From Deltaproteobacteria bacterium (GTDB taxonomy: Bacteria > Myxococcota_A > UBA9160 > JAFDDA01): a DNA stretch of 63,764 nucleotides. Position 1 is the stretch's first letter; every line of letters begins with the position of its first letter. Positions 25,381 to 33,650 of the stretch are shown piece after piece. The stretch lies in NCBI GenBank assembly GCA_019311105.1, contig JAFDDA010000023.1:1-63764 (forward strand), read 5' to 3'. The position numbers and the translations under genes were made by a program. The notes beneath the pieces were generated by a model. The model did not search any database. It was not told the DNA's origin and saw nothing but the letters and a program-made list of their open reading frames with translations.

Positions 25381-26594
25381 GCCAGAGCCTGAAGCGCGTC
25401 GACCAGGGCGTCCTGATGCGCCGGGTCCAGGTCGTAGGGAGAAAGCTCCGCGGCGACGCGCCGCGAGAGTTCCTTGCGCGACGCGGGCCCATCGAGGCGA
25501 ACCAGCGCCCATGCAATGCGTTGCCCGAGCCGCAGTAGCGCGGGCCGGAGTTCCGTCGTCAGGTCGAAACGCGGACCGGGCGAGACCGGGCCCGCGAGGG
25601 TTTCCCCCTGGATGGCCACCGCCGCCTCGATCTGAGCTCGATAGAAGGCGTCCACCTGGGGACGGGGCGGCGTGACCACGCCGAACTCGGCGGCGTGGCG
25701 CTCGACGCCGGCAAAGGCGGACTCGAGGACCTGAGCCTCCCGCGCGCGATCGCGCACCGCGCGTCCACTCCGGCGTTTCGCCTCGGCGACCGCGGGCATG
25801 AGCGAGAGCCGCTCGCCCAGGGCGGCGACCAGGGCGGCGAGGGGCGTCGCCGTCGGCGGGCCGGGGGCACCGAGCCAACGTTCACGCCAACGCGCCAGCG
25901 AACCGTCCGCTTCGCGCGCGAGCAGCCACGCATCGAGGCGCTCCGCGTGGTCGGCCGGAAGCGACCAGAGGTACGCCTTGCGATCGGAAGTGAAGGGGCC
26001 GAGCCGCACGGCACCGGGGATTCGGCTCTGCCAGTGAGGCGCTTCCAACGTGTCGGTCACCAGGGCATCGACCTCGCCGTCCGCCAGGGCACGTCGGACG
26101 GCATCGTTCTCGGGCAAAGGCCGGAGCCCGGCGTGCGGGAAGCGTTCGCGGGCGGCGCGCTCGAGGTGGCCTCCCTGGTTCACGGCGATCGTGACATCGG
26201 GCCGGTCGAGGCCATCGAGTCCGCCATCGGCATGGACGGCGCGGGTCAGCACGACGGCGCCGCTGCGTGCCACGGGCACGCTGAAACGACCGATCACCGA
26301 CCGCTCCGGTCGCACCGTGACACCGCTCATGGCAACGTCGAAGTGGCCGGCGCCGACGTCGCGCGAGAGCGTGGGCCAGGCGAAGCGTTGGAACTCGAGT
26401 TCGAGGCCGGTGTCCGCCGCGAAGGCCCGGGCCAGTGTGAGATCGAACCCCTCGATCCGATCCTCGACGGCGCTGCTGAACGGCGCGTAGTCACCGGAGG
26501 TTCCGACGTGCAACCGCTCGGTCGGCAGTGCCCCCCGACCGGCGCACCCAACCGCGAGGACGAGCAGAAGCAGCGGCGCAGCGACGCGCCTCAC
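25314..26594 (-). CDS. Periplasmic cyclohexadienyl dehydratase-chorismate mutase fusion (PheC-AroQ)
   Basis: A 426-residue lipoprotein (lipobox LAVGC, Cys about 17). Residues about 27-245 are a solute-binding-protein fold close to PheC: GTSGDYAPFS, GFDLTLARAFA, WPTLSRDVGAGHFDVAMSGV, VNQGG and ALVTDTLEA. Residues about 250-340 form an all-helical AroQ-gamma chorismate mutase, with LVAALGERLSLMPAVAEAKRRSG and AFYRAQIEAAVAIQGE. Together they would turn chorismate into prephenate and then phenylpyruvate outside the cytoplasm. A helical tail follows (about 345-426). Both activities are inferred from motifs. The gene overlaps the downstream HAD gene by 4 bp. Confidence 0.82.
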   Translation of the reverse strand: MRRVAAPLLLLVLAVGCAGRGALPTERLHVGTSGDYAPFSSAVEDRIEGFDLTLARAFAADTGLELEFQRFAWPTLSRDVGAGHFDVAMSGVTVRPERSVIGRFSVPVARSGAVVLTRAVHADGGLDGLDRPDVTIAVNQGGHLERAARERFPHAGLRPLPENDAVRRALADGEVDALVTDTLEAPHWQSRIPGAVRLGPFTSDRKAYLWSLPADHAERLDAWLLAREADGSLARWRERWLGAPGPPTATPLAALVAALGERLSLMPAVAEAKRRSGRAVRDRAREAQVLESAFAGVERHAAEFGVVTPPRPQVDAFYRAQIEAAVAIQGETLAGPVSPGPRFDLTTELRPALLRLGQRIAWALVRLDGPASRKELSRRVAAELSPYDLDPAHQDALVDALQALAQSRASARANSPAITGSASEAP

Positions 26595-27307
26595 CCGAGC
26601 AGCAAGCCCGGCAGCTCGCGCAGATCGCGAATCACGTGATTGGCCACGTGGGTCGCATCGGGGGCCGGCTCTTCGTCGGTCAGCCAGATGCTGCGCATGC
26701 CGGCGGCGTTGGCGCCGGCCACGTCGTGGTGGAGCGAGTCGCCCACGAAGGCCACCGCCTCCGCGGCGACACCCGCCTTGCCGAGGGCCACGTCGAAGAT
26801 GCCCGGATGGGGCTTGCAGGAGCGTGCCGCCTCACTGGTCGTGATCGCGTCGAAGCAATCCTCGAGGCCGATCGCGCTCCAGATCGCTTCGAACTGATCG
26901 TCGTCGATGTTGCTCACGATCGAGAGCTGCAAACCGGCCGCCCGAAGCTGCTCGAGCACTTCACGCGTGCCCTCGCGCGGCTTCACGCCGTCGAGCCCGA
27001 CCCCTTGGGGCCCCGCGGCCAGGATGCTGCCGGCGCCTTCGGCCGCGGGCACGCCGAGCTGCTCCAACATCCCGGTGTGGGCCGCGGCAAACAGCTCGCC
27101 GTGGAGGTAGTAGGGCTGGTTCACGCGCTCGGCGATCGCCGTCATCATGCTGGCACGATAGGCCTGACGGACTTCGTCGCCCGAGGCGGCGAGGCCATGC
27201 TCTTGCGCAACGCCAGCGAGCGCTTCGCGGAAGATGCCTTCGAGCGACGCGAAGCTGAAGAGCGTCCCACCCAGATCGAAAAACACGGCTCGGATCGACA
27301 CGGCCAC
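26591..27307 (-). CDS. HAD-superfamily hydrolase
   Basis: A 238-residue protein with the HAD motifs in order. Motif I is FFDLGGTLFSF, in which the usual second catalytic Asp of DxDGT is replaced by Gly (DLGGT). Motif II is SIVSNIDDD, followed by the motif III Lys in CKPHPGIF and motif IV VGDSLHHDVAGANAAGM. Such variants are commonly dehalogenase- or phosphatase-like. It is the first gene of a minus-strand pair with PheC-AroQ, sharing a 4-bp overlap. The substrate is unknown. Confidence 0.85.
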   Translation of the reverse strand: MAVSIRAVFFDLGGTLFSFASLEGIFREALAGVAQEHGLAASGDEVRQAYRASMMTAIAERVNQPYYLHGELFAAAHTGMLEQLGVPAAEGAGSILAAGPQGVGLDGVKPREGTREVLEQLRAAGLQLSIVSNIDDDQFEAIWSAIGLEDCFDAITTSEAARSCKPHPGIFDVALGKAGVAAEAVAFVGDSLHHDVAGANAAGMRSIWLTDEEPAPDATHVANHVIRDLRELPGLLLG

Positions 27308-27444
27308 CCCCCAATTCCGCGAACGAGAATTCTAGCGATCGTTTGCCCGCAGAGAGCCCTTCCTCTATAGTCCGCGCTCCCGGGCAGCCGGCGCGAAAGC
27401 CCCGGCCACAACCCCGCCCATCACCGCGACCGAGGTCCTGCGCC

Positions 27445-27936
27445 ATGCTGACGCTCGAAGAACTGGAGCCGGGCTCCAGCGTGACCCACAAGAATACGGG
27501 CCTCCGCTACCAGATCGTCGAAGCCTGCGAGGAGGAAGTCCTGCTCTCGCCCGAGACCTCCGAGATGGAGGATCTCGTGGTGCCGCTCGGCCTCTTCCAG
27601 CAGGAGTTCACGCTCACCGACGGCTTCCGTGCCCCGCGCAGCGGTGGCGGCGGGGGTCGCAGCCGCGGCCGAGGCCGACGCAACGCGCCGGCACGCGTGG
27701 CCACGGGCCCGAAGTCGCACGGACGAATCAAGAAGATGGTGCGCGACCGGGGCTTCGGCTTCATCCGGGGCGAGGACGGCAAGGAAGTCTTCTTCCACCG
27801 CTCCGGCCTCGGCGCATCGGACTACGACGGCCTGAACGAAGGCGACAACGTCGAGTACGTCGTGCAGGAGGGCCCGCGTGGCCCGCGCGCGGAGAACGTC
27901 CGCGCCGTCACGGCCGAGCCCGCCCCGACCGCCTAG
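27445..27936 (+). CDS. Cold-shock-domain RNA-binding protein with N-terminal extension
   Basis: A 163-residue protein. Residues 1-60 form a small beta-rich domain of unknown type (SVTHKNTGLRYQIVEACEEEVLLSP). A Gly/Arg-rich RGG-like linker (about 66-80) is followed by a cold-shock domain (about 92-155) with the RNP1-like DRGFGFIRGEDGKEVFFHRSGL and a LNEGDNVEYVV strand. CSD proteins bind single-stranded RNA or DNA and act as chaperones. The extension plus RGG linker is not the standard 70-residue Csp. A hairpin follows the stop. Confidence 0.85.
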   Translation: MLTLEELEPGSSVTHKNTGLRYQIVEACEEEVLLSPETSEMEDLVVPLGLFQQEFTLTDGFRAPRSGGGGGRSRGRGRRNAPARVATGPKSHGRIKKMVRDRGFGFIRGEDGKEVFFHRSGLGASDYDGLNEGDNVEYVVQEGPRGPRAENVRAVTAEPAPTA

Positions 27937-27942
27937 CCCCCA

Positions 27943-27967
27943 TCCCCTGTCGAAGGGGACGGTTCTG
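27943..27967 (+). terminator. Probable terminator after the cold-shock gene
   Basis: A 6-bp stem, TCCCCT (27943-27948) and AGGGGA (27954-27959), encloses a 5-nt loop and is followed by a loosely T-rich stretch (CGGTTCTGTTT). It lies directly after the stop at 27936 and before the convergent nadE. Confidence 0.4.
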
Positions 27968-28024
27968 TTTGATGACGAAACGACTGGATACGCCAGGCCA
28001 GGCCCGATTTCGCCTTCGGCGGCT

Positions 28025-29671
28025 TCAGGACGAGTGGTAGCGGTGGACGATCGGGAGCCGCCGCCCGGACCCGAACGCCTTCTCGCTCACACGCAGCACG
28101 ATCGGCGCCTGCCGCCGCTTGTACTCGTTGCGATCCAGGCGTGAAACGATCTGCCGGACCACCGCGCGATCTGCGCCTGCCGGGGGCGTGATCGCATCCG
28201 CACCGAGCGAACCCTCGACGGCCTGGGCCAGCACGGCGTCGAGCACGTCGTAGGACGGCAGGTCGTCCGTGTCGAGCTGGTCGGGTGCGAGCTCGGCCGA
28301 GGGTGGCTTGTCGATCGTGTTCGCGGGGACGCGCTCGCCATCGCGGTTCGCGTGATGGGCCAGGGCATAGACGTCGTGCTTGTAGACATCGCCGAGGACG
28401 CACAGCCCGCCGACCGTGTCGCCGTAGAGCGTGCAGTAGCCGATCGAGAGCTCGCTCTTGTTCCCCGTGGCGAGCACAAGGCGCCCTTCCTGATTCGAGA
28501 CGGCCATCAACAGTGCGCCGCGGATCCGCGACTGGATGTTCTGCTGGGTCAGGCCGTAGTCGCCTTGCTCGCCGAAGAGCGATGCGAAGCTTCCGCGGTA
28601 CGCCTCGTACATGGGTCCGATGTCGGCGCGCCGCACCTCGATGCCGAGGTTGCGCCCGAGCTCGAACGCGTCGTCCACGCTGTGCTCCGACGAGAATGGG
28701 CCGGGCATCGCAACGCCGAGCACGCGCTCGCGGCCGAGGGCCTCTACGGCCAGGTGCGCCGTGACCGCCGAGTCGATCCCACCCGACAACCCGATCACCG
28801 CGCCCGGGGGCAGGCCCTGCTTGCGGAAGTAGTCGCGGATACCGAGCACCAGGGCGGCCTCGAGCTGGGCAACGCGTTCGGGCTCGTGCACGTCGAGGGC
28901 GGCGACGCCGCCCGGGCCGTCGAGGTCGACGACCTCGAGCGCAGGCTCGAAGAGTGGGAGTTGCGCGAGGATCCGGCCGTCGGGCCCGGCGACGAAGGAG
29001 CCGCCGTCGAAGATGATCTCGTCGTTGCCACCGAGTTGATTCACGTAGACGAGCGGGACGGCGTGGCGTTTCGCGAGGTCGCCCACGATGCGTCGCCGCA
29101 TGGCGGGCTTGCCGCTGCGCCAGGGGGAGCACGACAGATTCAACACGGCCTCGGCGCCCGCCGCGACGAGCTCACCCACGGGATCGAGCTCGTAGTCCAT
29201 CTCTTCCGACCAGACGTCCTCGCAGACCGTGAGGCCGATGCTCGCACCGCCCCGCCCCGAGACGATCGGGCCTCTCGCGACCGCGGGTGCGAAGTAGCGC
29301 TTCTCGTCGAAGACGTCGTAGCTCGGCAACAGCGACTTGGCCTGGGCCGCCACGCGACGCCCGCCCGAGAGCAACACCGCGGCGTTGACCCACGGCTTGC
29401 GCCCGGCCCCTTCGTTCGGCAGCACGGCGCCAAGCACCACGTCGATCTCGCGGGACGCGGGCTCGAGCGCCTCGAGCTCCACGAGCTGGTCGCGCACGAA
29501 GCCATCGCGTTCGAGCAGGTCCATCGGCGGGTAGCCCGTGAGCACGAGTTCGGGCAACGCGACCACATCCGCGCCAGCCGCCGCGGCCTTCGCCACCGCC
29601 TCTTCGACGAGCCGACGGTTCCCGGCGAGGTCGCCAACGGTCGGATTCACTTGAGCCAATGCCACGCGCAT
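28025..29671 (-). CDS. nadE: Glutamine-dependent NAD+ synthase
   Basis: A 548-residue two-domain enzyme. The N-terminal nitrilase-like glutaminase domain (1 to about 250) shows the Glu-Lys-Cys triad in LPELVLTGYPP, KSLLPSYDVFDEKRYF and TVCEDVW. The C-terminal synthetase domain (about 275-548) has the PP-loop GLSGGIDSAVTAHLA, ATGNKSELSIGYCTLYGD and the terminal KRRQAPIVLRVSEKAFGSGRRLPI. It amidates deamido-NAD with ATP and glutamine, the last step of NAD synthesis. Standard length. It converges with the cold-shock gene. Confidence 0.95.
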   Translation of the reverse strand: MRVALAQVNPTVGDLAGNRRLVEEAVAKAAAAGADVVALPELVLTGYPPMDLLERDGFVRDQLVELEALEPASREIDVVLGAVLPNEGAGRKPWVNAAVLLSGGRRVAAQAKSLLPSYDVFDEKRYFAPAVARGPIVSGRGGASIGLTVCEDVWSEEMDYELDPVGELVAAGAEAVLNLSCSPWRSGKPAMRRRIVGDLAKRHAVPLVYVNQLGGNDEIIFDGGSFVAGPDGRILAQLPLFEPALEVVDLDGPGGVAALDVHEPERVAQLEAALVLGIRDYFRKQGLPPGAVIGLSGGIDSAVTAHLAVEALGRERVLGVAMPGPFSSEHSVDDAFELGRNLGIEVRRADIGPMYEAYRGSFASLFGEQGDYGLTQQNIQSRIRGALLMAVSNQEGRLVLATGNKSELSIGYCTLYGDTVGGLCVLGDVYKHDVYALAHHANRDGERVPANTIDKPPSAELAPDQLDTDDLPSYDVLDAVLAQAVEGSLGADAITPPAGADRAVVRQIVSRLDRNEYKRRQAPIVLRVSEKAFGSGRRLPIVHRYHSS

Positions 29672-29750
29672 GGGCGGAGGATCGGCTCCGCGCCAAGGAG
29701 CGTCAACCGCATGCCGAACCTGGCGCAGCGAGCTGTCCTACCGTCCCGCC

Positions 29751-30641
29751 ATGGCCGAACCCGAGCTCGTCGGACCCTCATCGCGTTTCTACGTCTCCCA
29801 ACGCCTGCGGCTCCACTACGTGGATTGGGGCAACGCCGATCAGCCGACCATCGTCCTGGTGCACGGCGGTCGCGACCACGCTCGCAACTGGGACGACACC
29901 GCGCGGGTCCTGCGCCGCGACCACCACGTGGTGGCCCCCGACCTGCGCGGGCATGGCGACAGCGCCTGGGCCGTGGGCGGCATGTATGCCCTCGTCGACT
30001 ACGTGCTCGACCTCGCACAGCTGCTCGATGCCCTCGGCGACGAGCCCGTGATCCTCGTGGGCCATTCCCTCGGGGGCGCGGTCGTCCTCCAATACGCGGG
30101 CCTATTCCCCGAGCGGGTCCGCAAGGCCGTGGCCATCGAGGGCCTCGGGCCCTCGCCGGCCATCGTCGAGAAGATCCAGGCGGCCCCGGCGGCGGAACGC
30201 ATGACGAACTGGATCGGTGCCATGCGAAAGTTCGCGGCACGCCAGCCGCGGCGCTACGACAGCCTCGAAGCCGCGGTCGCGCGCATGCGTGAAGAGAACG
30301 CCTTCCTCTCCGAAGAGCAGGCCCGCCATCTGACCGAGCACGGGGTCACGCGCAACGAAGACGGGACCTTCAGCTGGAAGTTCGACAACTACGTGCGCTC
30401 GGGCTCGCCCTACGGCTTCAACGCCAGCGACGCGTACTCGATTTGGAGCCGGATCCAATGCCCGGTGCTGCTCGTGCGAGGCACCGAGAGCTGGGCCAGC
30501 GACCCGGTGAAGGACGGCCGCATCGCGCACGTCCCGAACGCCCGGCTCGTGAACGTCGAGGGCGCAGCCCACTGGGTGCACCACGACCGCCTGGAGGTCT
30601 TCCTCGAAGAGCTCGGGAAGTTCCTCACCGAACCGGGTTGA
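29751..30641 (+). CDS. Alpha/beta-fold hydrolase
   Basis: A 296-residue alpha/beta hydrolase. The oxyanion region is LVHGGRDHARNWD, the nucleophile elbow GHSLGGAVVLQYA (Ser about residue 105), the acid lies in a late strand near VRGTESWASDP and the catalytic His is in GAAHWVHHD. The ATG at 29751 is chosen over an upstream in-frame start because MAEPELVG leads directly into the first strand. Likely an esterase or C-C/epoxide hydrolase; the substrate cannot be predicted. It is divergent from nadE. Confidence 0.85.
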   Translation: MAEPELVGPSSRFYVSQRLRLHYVDWGNADQPTIVLVHGGRDHARNWDDTARVLRRDHHVVAPDLRGHGDSAWAVGGMYALVDYVLDLAQLLDALGDEPVILVGHSLGGAVVLQYAGLFPERVRKAVAIEGLGPSPAIVEKIQAAPAAERMTNWIGAMRKFAARQPRRYDSLEAAVARMREENAFLSEEQARHLTEHGVTRNEDGTFSWKFDNYVRSGSPYGFNASDAYSIWSRIQCPVLLVRGTESWASDPVKDGRIAHVPNARLVNVEGAAHWVHHDRLEVFLEELGKFLTEPG

Positions 30642-30656
30642 AGCCGGGCGCGAGCC

Positions 30657-31175
30657 CTAGGGCCGCTCGATCCCGACGACCTCGTACCAACGTTCGTGTT
30701 GGGTCTGCCGCCGCGAGACCGCGGCCCGCGCGAACCGCACCGGCGCCCGCGAGCCGCTGCGCAGGACGACGTAGTGCTCGTCGTTCTCGAGCACGTCCAC
30801 CACGTCGGGCACGGTCTCGACCCCACGCTCGGTCCAGGCCACGAAGGAGAGTCGCGCGCGACGTTTCAGGGACAACCGCAGGCGGATCCCGCGAGCGCGC
30901 TCGAGCAGGGCGACGATCTCGGCGTCGCGCCCAACCAGCGCGAGCGGGTCACGCGGCGCGGCGATGCGAGCCGCCCGCAGGATGCGGAGCACCTTCCCGA
31001 GGCCGGCGACCGCCGGAATGGTGAGGGCGGGGCCGAGCTCGGCGAAGTCGCGGATCGTCTCCACGTCGAGGCGCACGCGCAGGGGCTCGAACTCGAGCAC
31101 GACCCCCGTCACTTCGCCCTGCTCCGCAGGCTCCGCCGCGACGAAGGTGGCTTGGATTCGGCGGAGATCGGTCAC
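30657..31175 (-). CDS. Hypothetical protein, 172 residues
   Basis: No family recognised. The protein is soluble and alpha/beta in character, Arg- and Val-rich, without a signal peptide or cysteine motif. A central segment (GRDAEIVALLERARGIRLRLSLKRRARLSF) is strongly basic. GTG at 31175 is the only good start. It lies convergent to the hydrolase gene and divergent from the luciferase-like gene with a 31-bp gap, so the two share a very short promoter region. Confidence 0.6.
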   Translation of the reverse strand: MTDLRRIQATFVAAEPAEQGEVTGVVLEFEPLRVRLDVETIRDFAELGPALTIPAVAGLGKVLRILRAARIAAPRDPLALVGRDAEIVALLERARGIRLRLSLKRRARLSFVAWTERGVETVPDVVDVLENDEHYVVLRSGSRAPVRFARAAVSRRQTQHERWYEVVGIERP

Positions 31176-31206
31176 GGCGCGAGTATACGGGGCATACTGC
31201 GAAGCG

Positions 31207-32040
31207 ATGCACCGGATCGGAGTCCGCTACGACCTGCGAGAGCCCGGCGAGGCCGAAGCGCCGGCCGAGGCCTACGCCGCACTGCTCGACCACGCGGCCC
31301 TGGCGGAAGACGCCGGTGTCGACGTGTTGTGGGTGGCGGAGCGGCCCTTCGTCCGCGGCGCCTTGTTGCCCGCCGCCCTGCCCTTGTGTGCGGCCCTGGC
31401 CGAACGCACCGAGCGCGTCCGGATCGCCACCGGCGCGCTGCCTCTCCCGCTCCACCATCCCCTGCGCGTCGCCGAGGACGCCGCATCGGTGGACATCGTC
31501 TCGGGTGGGCGCTTCGAGTTGGGCGTCGGGCTCGGCGAACACGCCGAAGGGTTCGATGGCTTCGGCATCTCCATTCGTGAACGCGCGGGCCGCTTCGAGG
31601 AGGCGCTCGAGTGGGTCCGTCGTGCCTGGACCGAACCCACCGTCGCGGGCTCGGGCGGCCACTTCGAGATCGCCGAGGTCGCAGTCCACCCCCGCCCCAC
31701 GCAAAAACCCCACCCACCGATCTGGATCGCCGCCCAGGCCGAAGCCGCCGTGGCACGCGCCGCCCGACTCGAAACCGGCCTGCTCACCGACTCGCTCGAC
31801 GCAGCGCGTCGCTTCCTCGATGCTTGGGATGAGGCGGGGCGCCCGCGGGCGGACGCACGAGTCGCATGGCACGTCGATCCCGACGCTGGCGCGGCGGGCG
31901 ACTTCCCGGATCGTGTCGCAGCAGCGCTTGCCGCCCTCGTCGGGGCGCGGGTGGACATCGTCGTCCCGGCTCGCGTGGGCGACCCGAACGAAGGCCTCGC
32001 AGCCCGCGTGGCTGGCCTTCGCTCGATCTTCGTGGCCTGA
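31207..32040 (+). CDS. Luciferase-like (LLM) flavin/F420-dependent oxidoreductase
   Basis: A 277-residue TIM-barrel protein of the bacterial luciferase superfamily. Segments include LAEDAGVDVLWVAER, RIATGALPLPLHHPLRVAEDAASVDIVSGGRFELGVGLG (split over about 73-110), FEEALEWVRRAWTEP, and HPRPTQKPHPPIWIAAQ. The family uses FMNH2 or coenzyme F420. Residues alone do not decide which, but the GRFELGVGLG form is frequent in F420-dependent members. The ATG at 31207 starts the first strand. Confidence 0.85.
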   Translation: MHRIGVRYDLREPGEAEAPAEAYAALLDHAALAEDAGVDVLWVAERPFVRGALLPAALPLCAALAERTERVRIATGALPLPLHHPLRVAEDAASVDIVSGGRFELGVGLGEHAEGFDGFGISIRERAGRFEEALEWVRRAWTEPTVAGSGGHFEIAEVAVHPRPTQKPHPPIWIAAQAEAAVARAARLETGLLTDSLDAARRFLDAWDEAGRPRADARVAWHVDPDAGAAGDFPDRVAAALAALVGARVDIVVPARVGDPNEGLAARVAGLRSIFVA

Positions 32041-32123
32041 CACTTCGCAACAAAGGTTATGATCCCGGGCTCACGCGGCGCCGCGTTCCGCTCTCGCCGC
32101 CGTCTCCTCGGGAGGGGTCCCCC

Positions 32124-33650
32124 ATGTCCGGTAAAGCCTTCGTCACGATCTGGCTCGTGGCCGCAGCCGTCCTCGGCTTCTTCGTCTCCGGCACGCTGCT
32201 CTACGACTCGGCGATCGGGCTGGCGCCGAGCGCGTTCCCCATGGGCGAGACCCTCCAGAAGCTGGTCCCCGGCGCCAACAACGCCGTCGGTGGCTTGATC
32301 CTGGGGATCGGGCTGATCCTGGTGATCACGATCGCGGCGCTCTTCGTCATGCCGCGCCGGATCCAGGCGACGAGCACAGGACGGCGGCGCTTTCTCACCG
32401 GGAGCGCCGCACTCGGCACGGCCGCCGTGGCAGGCGGCGCCGCGGTCGCCCGAGCCTTCCTCGGGGTCGGCACCGGCGGGCCCGGTTGGAAGCCGATTGC
32501 CGAAAACATCGGAGCCGCCGGCGTCGCCACGGACCACGAGAACTCGCCCGACGACTGGGCGGGCAGCCGCGTGCGCGCCTATCGCCGGTTTGGCCGCACG
32601 GAGTACCGCATCTCCGACATCGTGCTCGGCAGTGGCGGGCTCAGCGGCGAGAAGGGAACCAACGTCGCACGGCTCGCCTTCGACCGCGGCGTGAACTACG
32701 TCGATACCTCGCCGGACTACTCCGCCAACGGGAGCGAGGATTGCATCGGTGCGGCGCTCGAGGGCCGGCGTGACGAGATCTTCGTGGCCACGAAGTTCTG
32801 CAGCGCGAAGGGGCATCTGCCGCCGGGGACCCCGGTTGCAACCTACATGGCCACCGTCGAGGAGAGCCTCGGCCGACTGCGCACGGACCACGTCGACCTC
32901 GTCCACATCCACAGCTGCGACGAGGTCGAGCGCCTCATGGACGAGAACGTCCACGAAGCCTTCGACCGCTTGAAGCAGCAGGGGAAGGTGCGCTTCCTCG
33001 GCGTCTCGACCCACACGCCGAAGCTCGTCGAAGTGGCGAACCAGGCCATCGGGTCCGGCCGCTTCGACGTGATGATGCTCGCGTACCACCACGGCATCTG
33101 GCCCCAGCTCGGCGACATCATCGACCGCGCCCACAGCGAGCAGGACATGGGCATCGTCGCCATGAAGACCCTGAAGGGCGCAAAGCACCACGGACTCGCC
33201 GGCTTCAAGGACGAGGCGAACGCCTACTCCCAGGCCGCGCTGAAGTGGGCCCTGTCGAACGACTCCGTGTCGTGCGCCGTCATCTCCTTCAACGAGCTGG
33301 CGCACTGCGACGAATACCTGGCGGGCTCGGGCCAGTCGATCTCGATGCGCGACCGGGCGACGCTCGAGAAGTACGACCGCGAGATCGTGGGCAGCTACTG
33401 CGCACCCCACTGCGGAGCATGCCTCGGTGCCTGCCCCGAGGAGCTCGCGGTGCACGACGTGCTGCGCCACCGCATGTACTTCGAGGACTACGGTCGAGAG
33501 AAGGAAGCCATGCAGCTCTACGGCGCGCTCGAGCGCAACGCTTCGGTGTGCGCGGGTTGCAGCGGCCCGTGCCTCGGCGCATGCCCGATCGGCGTGAACA
33601 TCCCCGACCGGATGCGCGACGCCCACGATCTGCTGACGCTGGATTCGTGA
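32124..33650 (+). CDS. Membrane-anchored aldo/keto reductase with C-terminal Fe-S-type cysteine clusters
   Basis: A 508-residue fusion-like protein. There are two TM helices (about 7-30 and 55-76), then a Tat-like motif GRRRFLTGSAALGTAAVAGG (about 88-107). The AKR barrel (about 150-430) has tetrad candidates Asp and Tyr in VDTSPDYSANGSE, Lys in VATKFCS and His in VHIHSCD. The C-terminus has two cysteine groups, CAPHCGACLGACP and CAGCSGPCLGACP, of ferredoxin-like spacing. Reading: a redox enzyme held at the membrane and fed by Fe-S clusters. GGGAGGGG precedes the ATG. It overlaps the DUF1329 gene by 1 bp. Confidence 0.85.
   Translation: MSGKAFVTIWLVAAAVLGFFVSGTLLYDSAIGLAPSAFPMGETLQKLVPGANNAVGGLILGIGLILVITIAALFVMPRRIQATSTGRRRFLTGSAALGTAAVAGGAAVARAFLGVGTGGPGWKPIAENIGAAGVATDHENSPDDWAGSRVRAYRRFGRTEYRISDIVLGSGGLSGEKGTNVARLAFDRGVNYVDTSPDYSANGSEDCIGAALEGRRDEIFVATKFCSAKGHLPPGTPVATYMATVEESLGRLRTDHVDLVHIHSCDEVERLMDENVHEAFDRLKQQGKVRFLGVSTHTPKLVEVANQAIGSGRFDVMMLAYHHGIWPQLGDIIDRAHSEQDMGIVAMKTLKGAKHHGLAGFKDEANAYSQAALKWALSNDSVSCAVISFNELAHCDEYLAGSGQSISMRDRATLEKYDREIVGSYCAPHCGACLGACPEELAVHDVLRHRMYFEDYGREKEAMQLYGALERNASVCAGCSGPCLGACPIGVNIPDRMRDAHDLLTLDS

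Noticed and set aside
31272-33626. A 784-codon minus-strand frame opposite the LLM and aldo/keto reductase genes
   Set aside because: Composition is that of an antisense shadow; plus-strand genes are well supported.
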